Shown here piece after piece: positions 38,515 to 50,390 of a DNA stretch of 64,000 nucleotides. The stretch lies in contig NZ_MUKN01000006.1 of NCBI RefSeq assembly GCF_001995175.1, positions 1-64,000 of the forward strand. The letters are read 5' to 3'. Origin of the DNA: Rathayibacter rhapontici (GTDB lineage: Bacteria; Actinomycetota; Actinomycetes; Actinomycetales; Microbacteriaceae). The notes under the pieces are model-generated. The model was not told the DNA's origin. It worked only from the letters and a program-made list of their open reading frames with translations, and made no database searches. Position 1 is the first letter of the stretch, and each line of letters opens with the position of its first letter. Made by a program: the position numbers and the translations under genes.

Positions 38515-39885
38515 TCAGCTGCCGGTGGGCCAGTGGCGCTCGGGGGCGCCCATGTAGAGCTGCTGCGGGCGGCCGATCTTCGTCTGCTTGTCGATGTTCA
38601 TCTCGCGCCAGTGGGCGATCCAGCCGGGCAGGCGGCCGATCGCGAAGAGCACGGTGAACATCCGCGTCGGGAAGCCCATCGCCTTGTAGATGACGCCGGT
38701 GTAGAAGTCGACGTTCGGGTAGAGGCGGCGCTCCTTGAAGTAGTCGTCCTCGAGCGCGAGGGCCTCGAGCTCCATCGCGATGTCGAGGAGGGGGTCCTTC
38801 ACTCCGAGCGCCTGCAGCACCTCGGAGGCGCTCTCCTTGACGAGCTTGGCGCGCGGGTCGTAGTTCTTGTACACCCGGTGGCCGAAGCCCATCAGGCGCA
38901 CGCCCTCCTCCTTGTTCTTCACCCGCTCGACGAAGGTCTGGACGCTCTCGCCCGACTCGCGGATGCGGCCGAGCATCGTCAGGACCGCCTCGTTCGCGCC
39001 TCCGTGCAGGGGGCCGAAGAGCGCGTTGATGCCGGCGGAGACGGAGGCGTAGAGGTTGGCCTCGGTCGAGCCGACCAGGCGCACGGTCGACGTCGACGCG
39101 TTCTGCTCGTGGTCCTCGTGGAGGATCAGCAGGCGGTCGAGGGCCTTGGAGAGGACCGGATCGACGTCGTACTTCTCGGCCATGGTGCCGAAGTTCAAGC
39201 GGAGGAAGTTGTCGACGAAGCTCAGCGAGTTGTCGGGGTAGAGGAACGCCTGTCCGATGCTCTTCTTGTGCGCGTAGGCGGCCATGACGGGCAGCTTCGC
39301 GAGAAGGCGGATCGTCGTCAGCTCGACGGCCTCGGGATCCTTCGGGTTCGAGCTGTCCTCGTAGTAGGTGGAGAGCGCCGAGACTCCGGCCGACAGCACC
39401 GACATGGGGTGGGCGCTGTGCGGGAGCGCATCGAAGAAGCGCTTGAGATCCTCGTGGAGGAGCGTGTGGCGGCGGATGCGCTCGTCGAAACCGGCGAGCT
39501 CGTCGGCGGTGGGGAGCTCGCCGTAGATGAGGAGCCAGGCCACCTCGAGGTACGTCGCGTTCGTCGCGACCTCCTCGATCGGGTACCCGCGATAGCGCAG
39601 GACGCCCTTGTCGCCGTCGATGTAGGTGATCTGCGACTTGGTCGCCGCGGTGTTCACGAAGCCGTAGTCGAGCGACATGAAGCCGGTCTGCTTCGTCAGG
39701 GTCGAGAAGTCGATGCTCGAGGCGCCGTCGACGCTGCGGAGGATCGGGAAGTCGGCGGTGCGGTCGCCGAAGGTGAGCGTCACCTTCTCGGGCTGGGCCT
39801 CGGCCGCCGCCGGCGCGCTCTCCGTGGCGGGCTCCGGTGCCTCCACCGTCGCGGTTCCGTCGCTCTGCGTGCCGGATTCGGTCAC
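38515..39885 (-). CDS. gltA: Citrate synthase
   Basis: 456 aa from GTG 39885, with GGGAGG a few nt upstream. Condenses acetyl-CoA and oxaloacetate. After an Ala/Pro/Glu-rich N-terminal tail, the type II hexameric pattern is visible: GDKGVLRYRGYPIEE, LHEDHEQNASTSTVRL, FGPLHGGANEAVL (His), MGFGHRVYKNYDPRAK (His and Arg), and the C-terminal RPQQLYMGAPERHW. Monocistronic between a terminator and the dapC end. Confidence 0.95.
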   Translation of the reverse strand: MTESGTQSDGTATVEAPEPATESAPAAAEAQPEKVTLTFGDRTADFPILRSVDGASSIDFSTLTKQTGFMSLDYGFVNTAATKSQITYIDGDKGVLRYRGYPIEEVATNATYLEVAWLLIYGELPTADELAGFDERIRRHTLLHEDLKRFFDALPHSAHPMSVLSAGVSALSTYYEDSSNPKDPEAVELTTIRLLAKLPVMAAYAHKKSIGQAFLYPDNSLSFVDNFLRLNFGTMAEKYDVDPVLSKALDRLLILHEDHEQNASTSTVRLVGSTEANLYASVSAGINALFGPLHGGANEAVLTMLGRIRESGESVQTFVERVKNKEEGVRLMGFGHRVYKNYDPRAKLVKESASEVLQALGVKDPLLDIAMELEALALEDDYFKERRLYPNVDFYTGVIYKAMGFPTRMFTVLFAIGRLPGWIAHWREMNIDKQTKIGRPQQLYMGAPERHWPTGS

Positions 39886-40108
39886 AACGCCTCCCAGGTC
39901 GTCACGGTCGCTCCCCGGGCAGCGCGCTCTCTCGGAGCGGGCGGCGCCGGGTGTGTGGGCGGTGCAGCCGGCGCCGTTGTGTGGCGACATCGACCGAACC
40001 TCCTACAGCCTAAGGGCACAGCAGGGGACCTGCTGCACCGGCCAGTCGTCCCCGGCGCGCGTTGTGGGAGAGCGACAGAGACGGTCCGCCCCGAGCGCCC
40101 GGCCGGCG

Positions 40109-41218
40109 CTAGGACAGGCCGGCGGACAGGCGGGACGCGGCCGCGTCGATCCGCTCGTCGGTCGCCGTCAGCGACAGGCGCACGTGCTCGGTGAAGTGGT
40201 CGCCGTAGAAGCGCCCGGGCCGGCGAGGACGCCGATCCGCGCGAGCCGCTCGATCGACTCCCACGCGGGCCGCCCCTCGGTCGCCCACAGGTACAGGCCG
40301 GCCTCGCTGCGGTCGATCCGGAAGCCTGCGGCCTCGAGGGCGGGGCGCAGCCGGTCGCGACGCGCCCGGTAGCGCTCCTTCTGCTCCGCCACGTGCGCGT
40401 CGTCGCCCAGGGCGGTGATCATCGCCTCCTGGAGCGGGCCCGGCACGATCATGCCGGCGTGCTTGCGCACGGTGACGAGCCGCGCGATGAGGGAGGGATC
40501 GCCCGCGACGAACGCGGCGCGGTAGCCGGCGAGGTTCGACTGCTTGCTCAGCGAGTAGACGCCCAGAACGCCCGCGCGGCTCGCTCCGACGACCCGGGGA
40601 TCGAGGATGCTCGGGATCGGCTCGTCGGCCCAGCGGCCGTCCCAGCCGAGCTCGGCGTAGCACTCGTCACCGGCGATGACGGCACCGAGCCCGCGGGCCC
40701 GCTCCACCGCACGCGCGAGCGCCGGCACGTCCAGGACGGCGCCGTCGGGGTTGCCCGGGGAGTTCAGCCACACGAGGCGCGTGGCCTCCGGCCATTCGGC
40801 CGGGTCGTCCGAGGCGAGCACGGAGCGCCGGCGATCGCCGCGCCCATCGCGTAGGTCGGGTAGGCGGCGCGGGGGTGGACCACCACGTCGCCCTCGCCGA
40901 GACCGAGCAGGAACGGGAGCCAGGCGACGAGCTCCTTGGAGCCGATGGTGGGCAGGACCTCGTCGACCCCGATCCCCGGGACTCCGCGGCGGCGGGCGAA
41001 CCATCCCGCGATCGCCTCGCGCAGGGCGGGGGTGCCGACCGTCGTCGGGTAGGAGTGCGCATCCGTCGCCCGCGAGAGCGCGTCGCGGATGAGCGCGGGC
41101 GTGGGATCGACGGGCGAGCCGATCGAGAGGTCGACGATGCGTCGGGGTGCGAGGACGCGAGGGCCGTCGCGGGCCCCATCAGGTCCCAGGGGTAGTCGGG
41201 CAGGGCTCCGAGCGCCAC
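40109..41218 (-). CDS. dapC: Succinyldiaminopimelate transaminase (three frameshifts as sequenced)
   Basis: PLP-dependent class I aminotransferase following DapD in lysine synthesis. GTG 41218 (VALGALPDYPWDLM) lies 12 nt after the ferredoxin stop, the usual fdx-dapC pair of actinobacteria. The coding frame breaks at ~41147 (HPDA to IVDLSIGSP), ~40825 (AIAGA to SVLASDDPAEWP) and ~40212 (LAGPG to RFYGDHFTEHVRLSL). Each is repaired by one extra base in a GCC/GGCC context, giving ~369 aa. Visible are WLNSPGNPDGAVLD, GDECYAELGW and the PLP lysine in VYSLSKQSNLAGYR. Three separate breaks in one biosynthetic gene argue for poor base calling here. Confidence 0.88.
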
Positions 41219-41229
41219 CGGACGGCCGC

Positions 41230-41550
41230 TCAGTGGCCCTGGGGCGGGAGGACCGCGATGACCGGGTGGTCCTTCGCGATCACGCCGACCTTCGCCGCTC
41301 CGCCGGGGGAGCCGATCTCGTCGAAGAACTCGACGTTCGCCTTGTAGTAGTCGGACCACTCCTCGGGGAGGTCGTCCTCGTAGTAGATCGCCTCGACGGG
41401 GCAGACCGGCTCGCAGGCACCGCAGTCGACGCACTCGTCGGGGTGGATGTAGAGCGAGCGCTCGCCTTCGTAGATGCAGTCGACCGGGCATTCGTCGATG
41501 CAGGCGCGGTCTTTGACATCGACGCACGGAAGTGCGATCACGTAGGTCAC
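41230..41550 (-). CDS. fdxA: Seven-iron ferredoxin
   Basis: 106 aa, [3Fe-4S][4Fe-4S] FdxA/FdxC type. N-terminal [16 protein letters not shown] and [20 protein letters not shown] supply the cluster cysteines. The C-terminal extension ([24 protein letters not shown]) is typical of actinobacterial seven-iron ferredoxins. Lies directly upstream of dapC. General electron carrier; partner not indicated. Confidence 0.95.
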   Translation of the reverse strand: MTYVIALPCVDVKDRACIDECPVDCIYEGERSLYIHPDECVDCGACEPVCPVEAIYYEDDLPEEWSDYYKANVEFFDEIGSPGGAAKVGVIAKDHPVIAVLPPQGH

Positions 41551-41579
41551 GGTCGTGGCGTCCCTTCGAACAGAGGCTT

Positions 41580-42792
41580 CTATCGTACGCGGAGCGGCGG
41601 GGCGTCGAGTCCCGTCGGTGCCGGCTCGGGCGCGGGGCCGGCGGGCGCAGGCGCGGCCAGGCGATCACGACCAGCGCGATCAGGGCGGGGACGAACGTCC
41701 AGGCGATGCCGAGGCCGTTCGCCGGCACCAGGACGGAGCCCCCCGCGCTGCGCAGCGCCAGCAGGCCGATGATCCCGAGGAGCCCCATGGCCGTGCAGAA
41801 CGCGACGAACCGGTCGACCATCACGAGGCGGAGCCCCAGGAGCAGGAGGAGCACGGCGGCGAGCGACGCCAGCAGGCCCAGCGGCAGGACGGCGTCGCCG
41901 ACGACGACGGTCGTCTGGTGGGCGATCGTGGTGATCGCTCCGACGACGGCGCCGACGAGCACCGAGAGGGTGCCCGAGACGACGCGGGAGCGGAGGTCGG
42001 GCCGGTCGTCGGGGACGAGCGCGTCCGACGACGCTGCGAGCGCGGGGGCCGGACGGAACCGCTCGACGCGCCCGACGGGGAACGCCGGGCCGCTGGAGAG
42101 CCGGGCCGACTCCCCCTCGACGACGATCTGGGTGGCGTGGGCCTCCAGGGCGGCGCGCTTGCGGGCGTAGTCCTCGTCGCCCAGCTCGACGACGACGTCG
42201 CCGTCCTCGGGCGGCGCGTCCTCGGGCAGGACCGCGAGGAAGCGGATCCCGAGCAGCTCGGCCGCCCGGCGGGCGACGCTCGCCGTGCGCACGTGGTCGG
42301 GGTGGCCGTACCCGCCCCCCGCGTCGTACGAGAGCACGACGCCGCGCGGGTCTGCTGGAGGACGGCGACGAGATCGGCGATCTCCTCCTCCTCCGGCGCC
42401 GCCGTGAAGGCCGCGGGATGCACGGGCTCGAGCGGGACCGGCACTCGGCCGGGGCCCCACTGCATGCCGGAGTCGCGGTAGACGCGCGGAGCGGCGCCGC
42501 GCGCGCGGGCGTTCTCGGCTCCGAGGAAGCGGTGATCCGCGACTCCGAGAGCCGTGAGCGCCACGACGAGCTCGGTCGTGCGGTGCGAGGCGAGCTCGTC
42601 GGCGCCCTCGAGCGCCGCGAGGTCCTCGGGGATCACCTCGCCGCACTCGCCGCGCGTGGCCGTGACGACGGTGACCGCCGCTCCCTGCGCGACGAGACGG
42701 GCGAGGGTGCCGCCCATGGTCAGGGTCTCGTCGTCGGGGTGCGCGTGGACCGCCACGACCCTCTCGTGCACTCCAGCTGGGCTCGCGTCCAC
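41580..42792 (-). CDS. MshB-like PIG-L deacetylase fused to a four-helix membrane domain (frameshifted as sequenced)
   Basis: About 404 aa after repair, GTG start. The N-terminal half is an N-acetylglucosaminyl-inositol deacetylase-like domain: [15 protein letters not shown] (zinc site) and [10 protein letters not shown]. The frame breaks at ~42354 (AVLQQ to [20 protein letters not shown], which includes a further zinc His); adding one G gives QQDPRG. The same frame then runs without a break into about four membrane helices resembling the DUF6113 protein found next to mshB elsewhere. The 3' end is uncertain; a second lost base at ~41657 would give a Pro/Ala-rich tail stopping at 41580. Likely mycothiol synthesis. 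Confidence 0.75.
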
Positions 42793-42875
42793 ACTCCACC
42801 TTCCGTCCGGCGCGTCGAGGGCGCACCCGGCGCACTTCTGGACAGGCGCTCGGGCGGCGCACTACAGTCGACTCC

Positions 42876-42893
42876 GGTAAGGCAAGGCTTACC
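42876..42893. promoter_or_regulatory. Iron box (DtxR/IdeR-like) upstream of efeUOB
   Basis: GGTAAGGCAAGGCTTACC: 6-bp inverted arms GGTAAG/CTTACC. Aligned to the known DtxR consensus core AGGTTAGGCTAACCT, 11 of 15 positions agree for AGGCAAGGCTTACCG. It lies 64 nt upstream of the efeU start and also in the mshB-side upstream region. Confidence 0.6.
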
Positions 42894-42956
42894 GAAGGAT
42901 GAGGCCCGGGGCGGGGGTCGTCCCGCCCCCTCCCGCGATCGACCGAGAGAACACGC

Positions 42957-43823
42957 GTGCTCGCAAATTACCTCATCGGCCTCCGCGAAGGCCTCGAAGC
43001 AGGCCTCGTGGTCGGCATCCTCGTCGCGTACCTGACCAAGCTCGGCCGGCGCGACGTGCTCCCGCGTCTCTGGACCGGCATCGCCGCGGCGGTCACGATC
43101 TCGCTCGTGACCGGGGCGATCCTCACCTGGGGCCCGTACGGGCTGTCGTTCCAGGCGCAGGAGCTGCTCGGCGGCGGGCTGTCGATCCTGGCCGTCGGCC
43201 TCGTCACCTGGATGATCTTCTGGATGGGGGCGAACGCCCGGAGCCTCAAGGGCGAGCTGGAGTCGCGGCTCGACGCCGCCGTCGGCGGATCCGCCCTCGG
43301 GATCGTCGTGCTCGGCTTCGTGAGCGTCGGCCGCGAGGGGATCGAGACCGCCCTGTTCGTCTGGGCCAGCGTCTCCGCGAGCAGCGCCTCCTCCGAGGCG
43401 GACGCCTGGGGCGGCACGATCGAGGCCCTGCTCGGGATCCTGTCGGCCGTCGTCATCGCCTACCTGATCTTCCGCGGCTTCGTCCGGATCGATCTCGGCC
43501 GGTTCTTCACCTGGACGGGCGGCTTCCTGATCGTGGTCGCGGCGGGCGTGCTGTCGTACGGCGTGGGAGACCTGCAGGAGGCGTCGCTCCTGCCCGGCTG
43601 GGGCGCCCCGCTGTTCAGCCTCGGTGCGGTGCTGCCGGCGCCGATCACCGCGATCCTCGGCGGCCTCTTCAACTACACGCCCGAGCCGACCGCGCTGCAG
43701 TTCACCGCCTGGCTCGCGTACCTCGTCGTCGTCGGCGCCCTCTTCGTCCGCCAGGTCCGGCTCCGCCGGCCGCGTCGGGGCAGCGCGGCCCCGGTCGCGA
43801 CTCCCGCTCCCACCTCCGTCTGA
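42957..43823 (+). CDS. efeU: Ferrous/ferric iron permease EfeU (FTR1 family)
   Basis: 288 aa, GTG start, seven predictable membrane helices. The two iron-coordinating FTR1 motifs are present: REGLE at residues 10-14 and REGIE at ~126-130. It moves iron across the cytoplasmic membrane with EfeO and EfeB encoded next, 40 nt and then directly downstream. A DtxR-like box upstream suggests iron repression. Ends in a basic Arg/Pro tail. Confidence 0.93.
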   Translation: MLANYLIGLREGLEAGLVVGILVAYLTKLGRRDVLPRLWTGIAAAVTISLVTGAILTWGPYGLSFQAQELLGGGLSILAVGLVTWMIFWMGANARSLKGELESRLDAAVGGSALGIVVLGFVSVGREGIETALFVWASVSASSASSEADAWGGTIEALLGILSAVVIAYLIFRGFVRIDLGRFFTWTGGFLIVVAAGVLSYGVGDLQEASLLPGWGAPLFSLGAVLPAPITAILGGLFNYTPEPTALQFTAWLAYLVVVGALFVRQVRLRRPRRGSAAPVATPAPTSV

Positions 43824-43863
43824 CACCGGCACCGCCGGTCCCATCCCCTACTCCAGGAGAACC

Positions 43864-45120
43864 ATGCCCTCGCGCGCAGTCATCCGCCGCTCCCCGCTCC
43901 CCCGCGTCGTGTCCGGCCTCGCCGGTGCCGGCGTCCTCGCGTTCGCGCTCTCCGGCTGCGTGCCGAACTCGGCCGCCTCCTCCTCGGCGGCGCTCGACGT
44001 CGCGATCAGCGACGAGGCCTGCGACGTCTCGGCCGCGACCGCCTCGGCCGGTGCGGTGACCTTCTCGCTCGCGAACGAGGGCACCGACGTCAACGAGTTC
44101 GAGATCCTCGCGGACGACAAGCTGCGGATCGTCGGCGAGAAGGAGAACGTGACGCCGGGGCAGACCGTGTCGTACGTCGCGCAGCTCGAGCCCGGCACCT
44201 ACTACACGGCCTGCAAGTTCCAGCAGGTCGGCGCTCCCATCGGCCTGTCCGAGTTCACCGTCACCGGTGAGGCGACCGAGCAGTCCGCGGACGAGACGGC
44301 GGCGACGGAGGCGGCCGTGACCAACTACGTGGCCTACGTGAAGTCGCAGGCCGGCGAGCTGCTGCCCGCCGTGCAGGCGTTCACCGACGCCTACGTCGCG
44401 GGCGACGACGAGACGGCGCGCGGCCTGTTCGCCTCGACGCGCGTCTTCTACGAGCGCATCGAGCCGACCGCGGAGGCGTTCGGCGACCTCGACCCGAAGA
44501 TCGACTACCGCGAGGTCGACGCCGTGGCCGAGGGGCTGGACTGGACCGGCTTCCACCGCATCGAGAAGGACCTCTGGGTGCCGGCGCAGGACGCCCTCAA
44601 CTCCGACGGCACGAGCGCGTACCTCGACTGGGCGCCGTCGACTCCGGAGCAGCGCGCCGAGTTCGGCCAGGGGCTCGTGGACGACGTGCAGAGCCTCTAC
44701 GACCTCGTGAACGCCGACGACTTCACCGTCTCGGTCGGCGACATCTCGAACGGCGCGATCGGCCTGCTCGACGAGGTCGCCGCGGGCAAGATCACCGGCG
44801 AGGAGGACTGGTGGTCGGGCACCGACCTGATGGACTTCGCCGCGAACGTGCAGGGCGCGGAGGTGGCCTTCGGCAACGTCGAGCCGATCGCGACGGCCTC
44901 GGGCGACGAGGGCGCCGACCTGACCGCCGACATCGCGGAGCAGTTCACCGCGCTCGACTCGCTGCTCGCGCAGTACGGCTCGATCGACGCCGGCTTCGCG
45001 CCCTACTCCTCGGTCACCGATGAGCAGAAGAAGGAGCTCTCGGACCAGGTGAACGCCCTCTCGGAGCCGCTGTCGCAGCTCACCCACACGGTGCTCGGCG
45101 TCGAGGAGCCCGCGGAGTAG
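43864..45120 (+). CDS. efeO: Iron uptake lipoprotein EfeO (cupredoxin + M75 peptidase-like domain)
   Basis: 418 aa, AGGAGA just upstream of the ATG. Lipoprotein signal with LSGC (Cys32). Residues ~45-135 are cupredoxin-like (VTFSLANEGTDVNEFEIL, PGTYYTACKFQQVG), and ~150-418 the imelysin/M75-type helical domain with the metal motif HRIE at His231. It presents iron to EfeU outside the membrane. The efeB ATG follows its TAG with no gap. Confidence 0.93.
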   Translation: MPSRAVIRRSPLPRVVSGLAGAGVLAFALSGCVPNSAASSSAALDVAISDEACDVSAATASAGAVTFSLANEGTDVNEFEILADDKLRIVGEKENVTPGQTVSYVAQLEPGTYYTACKFQQVGAPIGLSEFTVTGEATEQSADETAATEAAVTNYVAYVKSQAGELLPAVQAFTDAYVAGDDETARGLFASTRVFYERIEPTAEAFGDLDPKIDYREVDAVAEGLDWTGFHRIEKDLWVPAQDALNSDGTSAYLDWAPSTPEQRAEFGQGLVDDVQSLYDLVNADDFTVSVGDISNGAIGLLDEVAAGKITGEEDWWSGTDLMDFAANVQGAEVAFGNVEPIATASGDEGADLTADIAEQFTALDSLLAQYGSIDAGFAPYSSVTDEQKKELSDQVNALSEPLSQLTHTVLGVEEPAE

Positions 45121-46446
45121 ATGGACGACGACCAGCAGGACACCGCGGCGGACGTCTCCCCCGACTCCGCCGCCCCCGTCGAGCAGCCCCGCCGCCTCTC
45201 GCGGCGCGGGCTGCTCGGCCTCGTCTCGGCCGGAACCGCGGGGATCGCCGCGGGCGTCGGCGGGACCGTCGCGGTCGCCTCCGCGACGACCGCGAACGCC
45301 TCCGGCGCCTCGAACACGGTGCCGTTCTTCGGCGCGAACCAGGCCGGGATCACGACCGCGGCGCAGGACCGGCTGCACTTCGCCTCCTTCGATCTCGCGT
45401 CGGGCACCACGCGCGAGGACCTGATCGAGCTGCTGCAGGACTGGACGCTCGCCGCGTCGCGACTGACGCGCGGACTCGACGTCAGCGAGGAGGGCGCGGT
45501 CGGCGGACCCGACACCGCCCCTCCGGACGACACGGGCGAGGCGCTCGGGCTCGACGCCGCGGCGCTGACGATCACCTTCGGCTTCGGCCCCGGCGTGTTC
45601 ACCGACGCGGACGGCGCCGACCGCTTCGGGCTCGCGGCCCGTCGTCCGCCCGCGCTCGAGACGCTCCCCCGCTTCCGCGGCGACGCTCTCGTGCCCGCGG
45701 CGAGCGGAGGCGACCTCTGCATCCAGGCCTGCGCGAACGACCCGCAGGTCGCGGTGCACGCGATCCGCAACCTCAGCCGCATCGCCTTCGGCCGGGCGTC
45801 GCTCCGCTGGTCCCAGCTCGGCTTCGGGCGGACGTCGTCGACGTCGACGGCGCAGGCCACCCCGCGCAACCTCTTCGGCTTCAAGGACGGCACGGCCAAC
45901 GTGAAGTCGGAGGAGACGGACGCGGTCCAGGAGCACGTCTGGGTGCAGGAGTCAGACGGCCCGGACTGGCTCGTCGGCGGCAGCTACCTCGTGGCCCGCA
46001 AGGTCCGCATGATCATCGAGACCTGGGACCGGAGCCAGCTCGGCGAGCAGGAGCGCGTGATCGGGCGGAGCAAGGGCTCGGGGGCGCCGCTCTCGGGCGG
46101 GGACGAGTTCGCCGAGCCGGACTTCTCGGCGACCGGCGCCAGCGGAGCGCCGCTCGTCGACGAGGTGTCGCACGTGCGCCTCGCGCATCCGTCGGTCAAC
46201 AACGGCGCACGGCTGCTGCGGCGCGGCTACAACTTCGTCGACGGCAACGACGAGCTCGGGCGCCTGAACGCGGGCCTGTTCTTCCTGTCGTTCCAGCGGT
46301 CGCCGGAGCAGTTCATCACCGTGCAGCGCTCCCTCGCGGACGATGCGCTGAACGAGTACATCAAGCACGTCGGGTCGGCGCTCTTCGCCGTGCCTCCCGG
46401 GGTGCGCAGCGAGGGCGACTTCGTGGGGTCGGGGCTGTTCGGCTGA
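45121..46446 (+). CDS. efeB: Dyp-type heme peroxidase EfeB, Tat-exported
   Basis: 441 aa. A twin-arginine signal (SRRGLLGLVSAGTAGIAAGV, preceded by basic residues) fits export by the Tat system; tatB is in the window. Dyp family motif FGFKDGTANV (GxxDG), heme-proximal region AVHAIRNLSRIAFG, and the C-terminal GRLNAGLFFLSFQRSPEQF. It oxidises ferrous iron or acts on heme in the EfeUOB system. A dispersed repeat and a bidirectional terminator end the operon. Confidence 0.94.
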   Translation: MDDDQQDTAADVSPDSAAPVEQPRRLSRRGLLGLVSAGTAGIAAGVGGTVAVASATTANASGASNTVPFFGANQAGITTAAQDRLHFASFDLASGTTREDLIELLQDWTLAASRLTRGLDVSEEGAVGGPDTAPPDDTGEALGLDAAALTITFGFGPGVFTDADGADRFGLAARRPPALETLPRFRGDALVPAASGGDLCIQACANDPQVAVHAIRNLSRIAFGRASLRWSQLGFGRTSSTSTAQATPRNLFGFKDGTANVKSEETDAVQEHVWVQESDGPDWLVGGSYLVARKVRMIIETWDRSQLGEQERVIGRSKGSGAPLSGGDEFAEPDFSATGASGAPLVDEVSHVRLAHPSVNNGARLLRRGYNFVDGNDELGRLNAGLFFLSFQRSPEQFITVQRSLADDALNEYIKHVGSALFAVPPGVRSEGDFVGSGLFG

Positions 46447-46485
46447 GCGGGACGGGGAGCGGGATCCTGCAGCGTCTGAAGGACG

Positions 46486-46527
46486 GGGGTCTCGATACGC
46501 CGCTGCGCGGCTACTCGACCAGCGAGG
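46486..46527. repeat. Dispersed repeat copy 4
   Basis: GGGGTCTCGATACGCCGCTG, CGCGG, CTACTCGACCAGCGAGG, just past efeB and before the shared terminator. Nearly identical to the copy after dapD. Confidence 0.75.
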
Positions 46528-46541
46528 GGGCGGGACGCGGA

Positions 46542-46573
46542 AGACCGGCCGGAGGTCGACCTCCGACCGGTCT
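46542..46573. terminator. Bidirectional terminator between efeB and typA
   Basis: AGACCGGCCGGAGGTC / GACCTCCGACCGGTCT, 16-bp arms with one mismatch and no loop spacer, between convergent genes. Confidence 0.7.
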
Positions 46574-46606
46574 CGAGCCGAGCGGGCGCGCGGGGCGCCC
46601 GGCGGA

Positions 46607-48510
<1,904 letters not shown>

Positions 48511-48663
48511 GTGAACGGACTCGTCTCGTGTTCTCGTGCATGAAGGGGGACCCTCCATCGTACCGCAGGCGCGCGGCCGAACGACGGAGGGCCCCGATCC
48601 GGCCCGATCACCCCGCGGGAAGCGGGACTCTCGGGCGCGGAACGGGGCCCTCGCGGCGGCGGA

Positions 48664-50390
48664 TCAGACCGCGAACTCGATCCCGGCGCCGGGGATCGCC
48701 TCGAGCAGCTCGCGGGTGTACTGCTGCTGCGGCGAGTCGAACACCGTGTCGGTCGGCGCGTGCTCGACGATGCGGCCCTTCTGCATCACGCAGACGTCGT
48801 CCGCGATCACGCGGACCACGGCGAGGTCGTGGGTGATGAACAGGTAGGTGAGCCCGAGCTCGGCCTGCAGATCCGCGAGCAGGCGGAGGATCTGCGCCTG
48901 CACGAGCACGTCGAGCGCCGAGACGGCCTCGTCGAGCACGACGATCTCGGGCTTGAGCGCCAGCGCCCGCGCGATGGCGACGCGCTGGCGCTGTCCGCCC
49001 GAGAGCTCGTTCGGGTAGCGGCCCGCGATGACCCGCGGGAGCGACACCTGATCGAGCAGCTCGAAGACGCGCTCGCGCTGCGAGGCGCGATCGCCGACCT
49101 TGTGCACCCGGAGCGGCTCCGAGATCGTGTTGCCGATGTTGTGCAGCGGGTCGAGCGAGCCGTACGGGTCCTGGAACACGGGCTGCATCGAGCGGCGCAG
49201 CGCCAGCATCTCCTTCCCGCGGAGCTTCTCGGTGCGGCGCCCGTCGATCGAGATGGCCCCCTTGGTGGCCGTCTCGAGGCCGAGCACGAGGCGCGCGATC
49301 GTCGACTTGCCCGAACCCGACTCCCCGACGAGGGCGGTGGTGGTGCCCTTCGGGATCGAGAACGAGACGTCGTCGACGGCCGTGAAGTCCTCGGCCTTCA
49401 GTCCGCCGCGGCGGATCTTGAAGACCTTCGTCAGGTTCTCGATCTCGATCATCGGCTTCGTCGTGGTGGGTGCTCCCGCGTGGGTGCCCGCCGCGCGGAC
49501 GAGGTCGACCTCGGCGACGGCGGCGGACTCGCCGGGCACCGACTCCTTCGCGGCTCCCGCCGTCGACTGGATGCGGCGCGACGCGAGGCTCGGAGCCGCG
49601 GCGATCAGGCGCTGCGTGTAGGGGTGCTGCGGGTTCTGCAGCACCTCGACCGAGGCGCCCGACTCGACGATCCGGCCCTTGTACATGACGATCAGCTTCT
49701 CGGCGCGCTCGGCGGCGAGGCCCAGGTCGTGCGTGATGAAGAGCAGCGCCGTGCCGTCGGTCTTCGTCAGCGTCTCGAGGTGGTCGAGGATCCGGCGCTG
49801 CACCGTCACGTCGAGAGCCGAGGTCGGCTCGTCGGCGATGAGGAGCTGGGGCGCCGCGGCCAGGCCGATGCCGATCAGCACGCGCTGGCGCATGCCTCCG
49901 GAGAACTGGTGCGGGAACTGCTTCAAGCGCTTCTCGCGTCGGCGAGGCCCGCGTTCTGCAGCACCTCGATCGCCTTGGCGCGCACCTCCTTGCGACCGGT
50001 CGCGAGACCGTTCGCGCGGATGGTCTCCTCGACCTGGAAGCCGACCGACCAGACCGGGTTCAGGTTCGACATCGGATCCTGCGGGACGTAGCCGATGCGG
50101 CGGCCGCGGATGTCCTCGAGCTCGGGCCGGGTCGCCTTCGCGAGGTCCTTCCCGTCGAAGAGCACGGAGCCGCCGGTCACCTTGCCGGAGCCGGGGAGCA
50201 GGCCGATGATCGCCGCGGCGGTCGTCGACTTGCCGGAGCCCGACTCCCCCACGATGGCGACGGTCTGGCCGTGCTCGATCGTGAGGCTGACGCCGCGCAG
50301 GGCGGGCACCAGGCCGCTGCCGGTCTGGAAGCCGACCTCGAGGTCGGTGACCTGGAGCAGGGGCCCCTTCGGAGTGGTCGAGTCGGTCAT
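48664..50390 (-). CDS. Peptide ABC transporter, double ATPase (OppD-OppF fusion), frameshifted as sequenced
   Basis: About 575 aa after repair. Two complete ATPase halves: Walker A GESGSGKSTTAAAI and GESGSGKSTIARLV, signatures FSGGMRQRV and LSGGQRQRV, Walker B LLIADEPTSALD and IVVLDEAVSALD. They are joined by a ~60-residue linker. The frame breaks at ~49940: NAGLADA must continue as EKRLKQFPHQFSGGM, restored by one C (GCC-GAG). It overlaps oppC by 4 nt. It powers import of oligopeptides bound by the lipoprotein OppA-like subunit; the substrate is not deducible. Confidence 0.9.
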
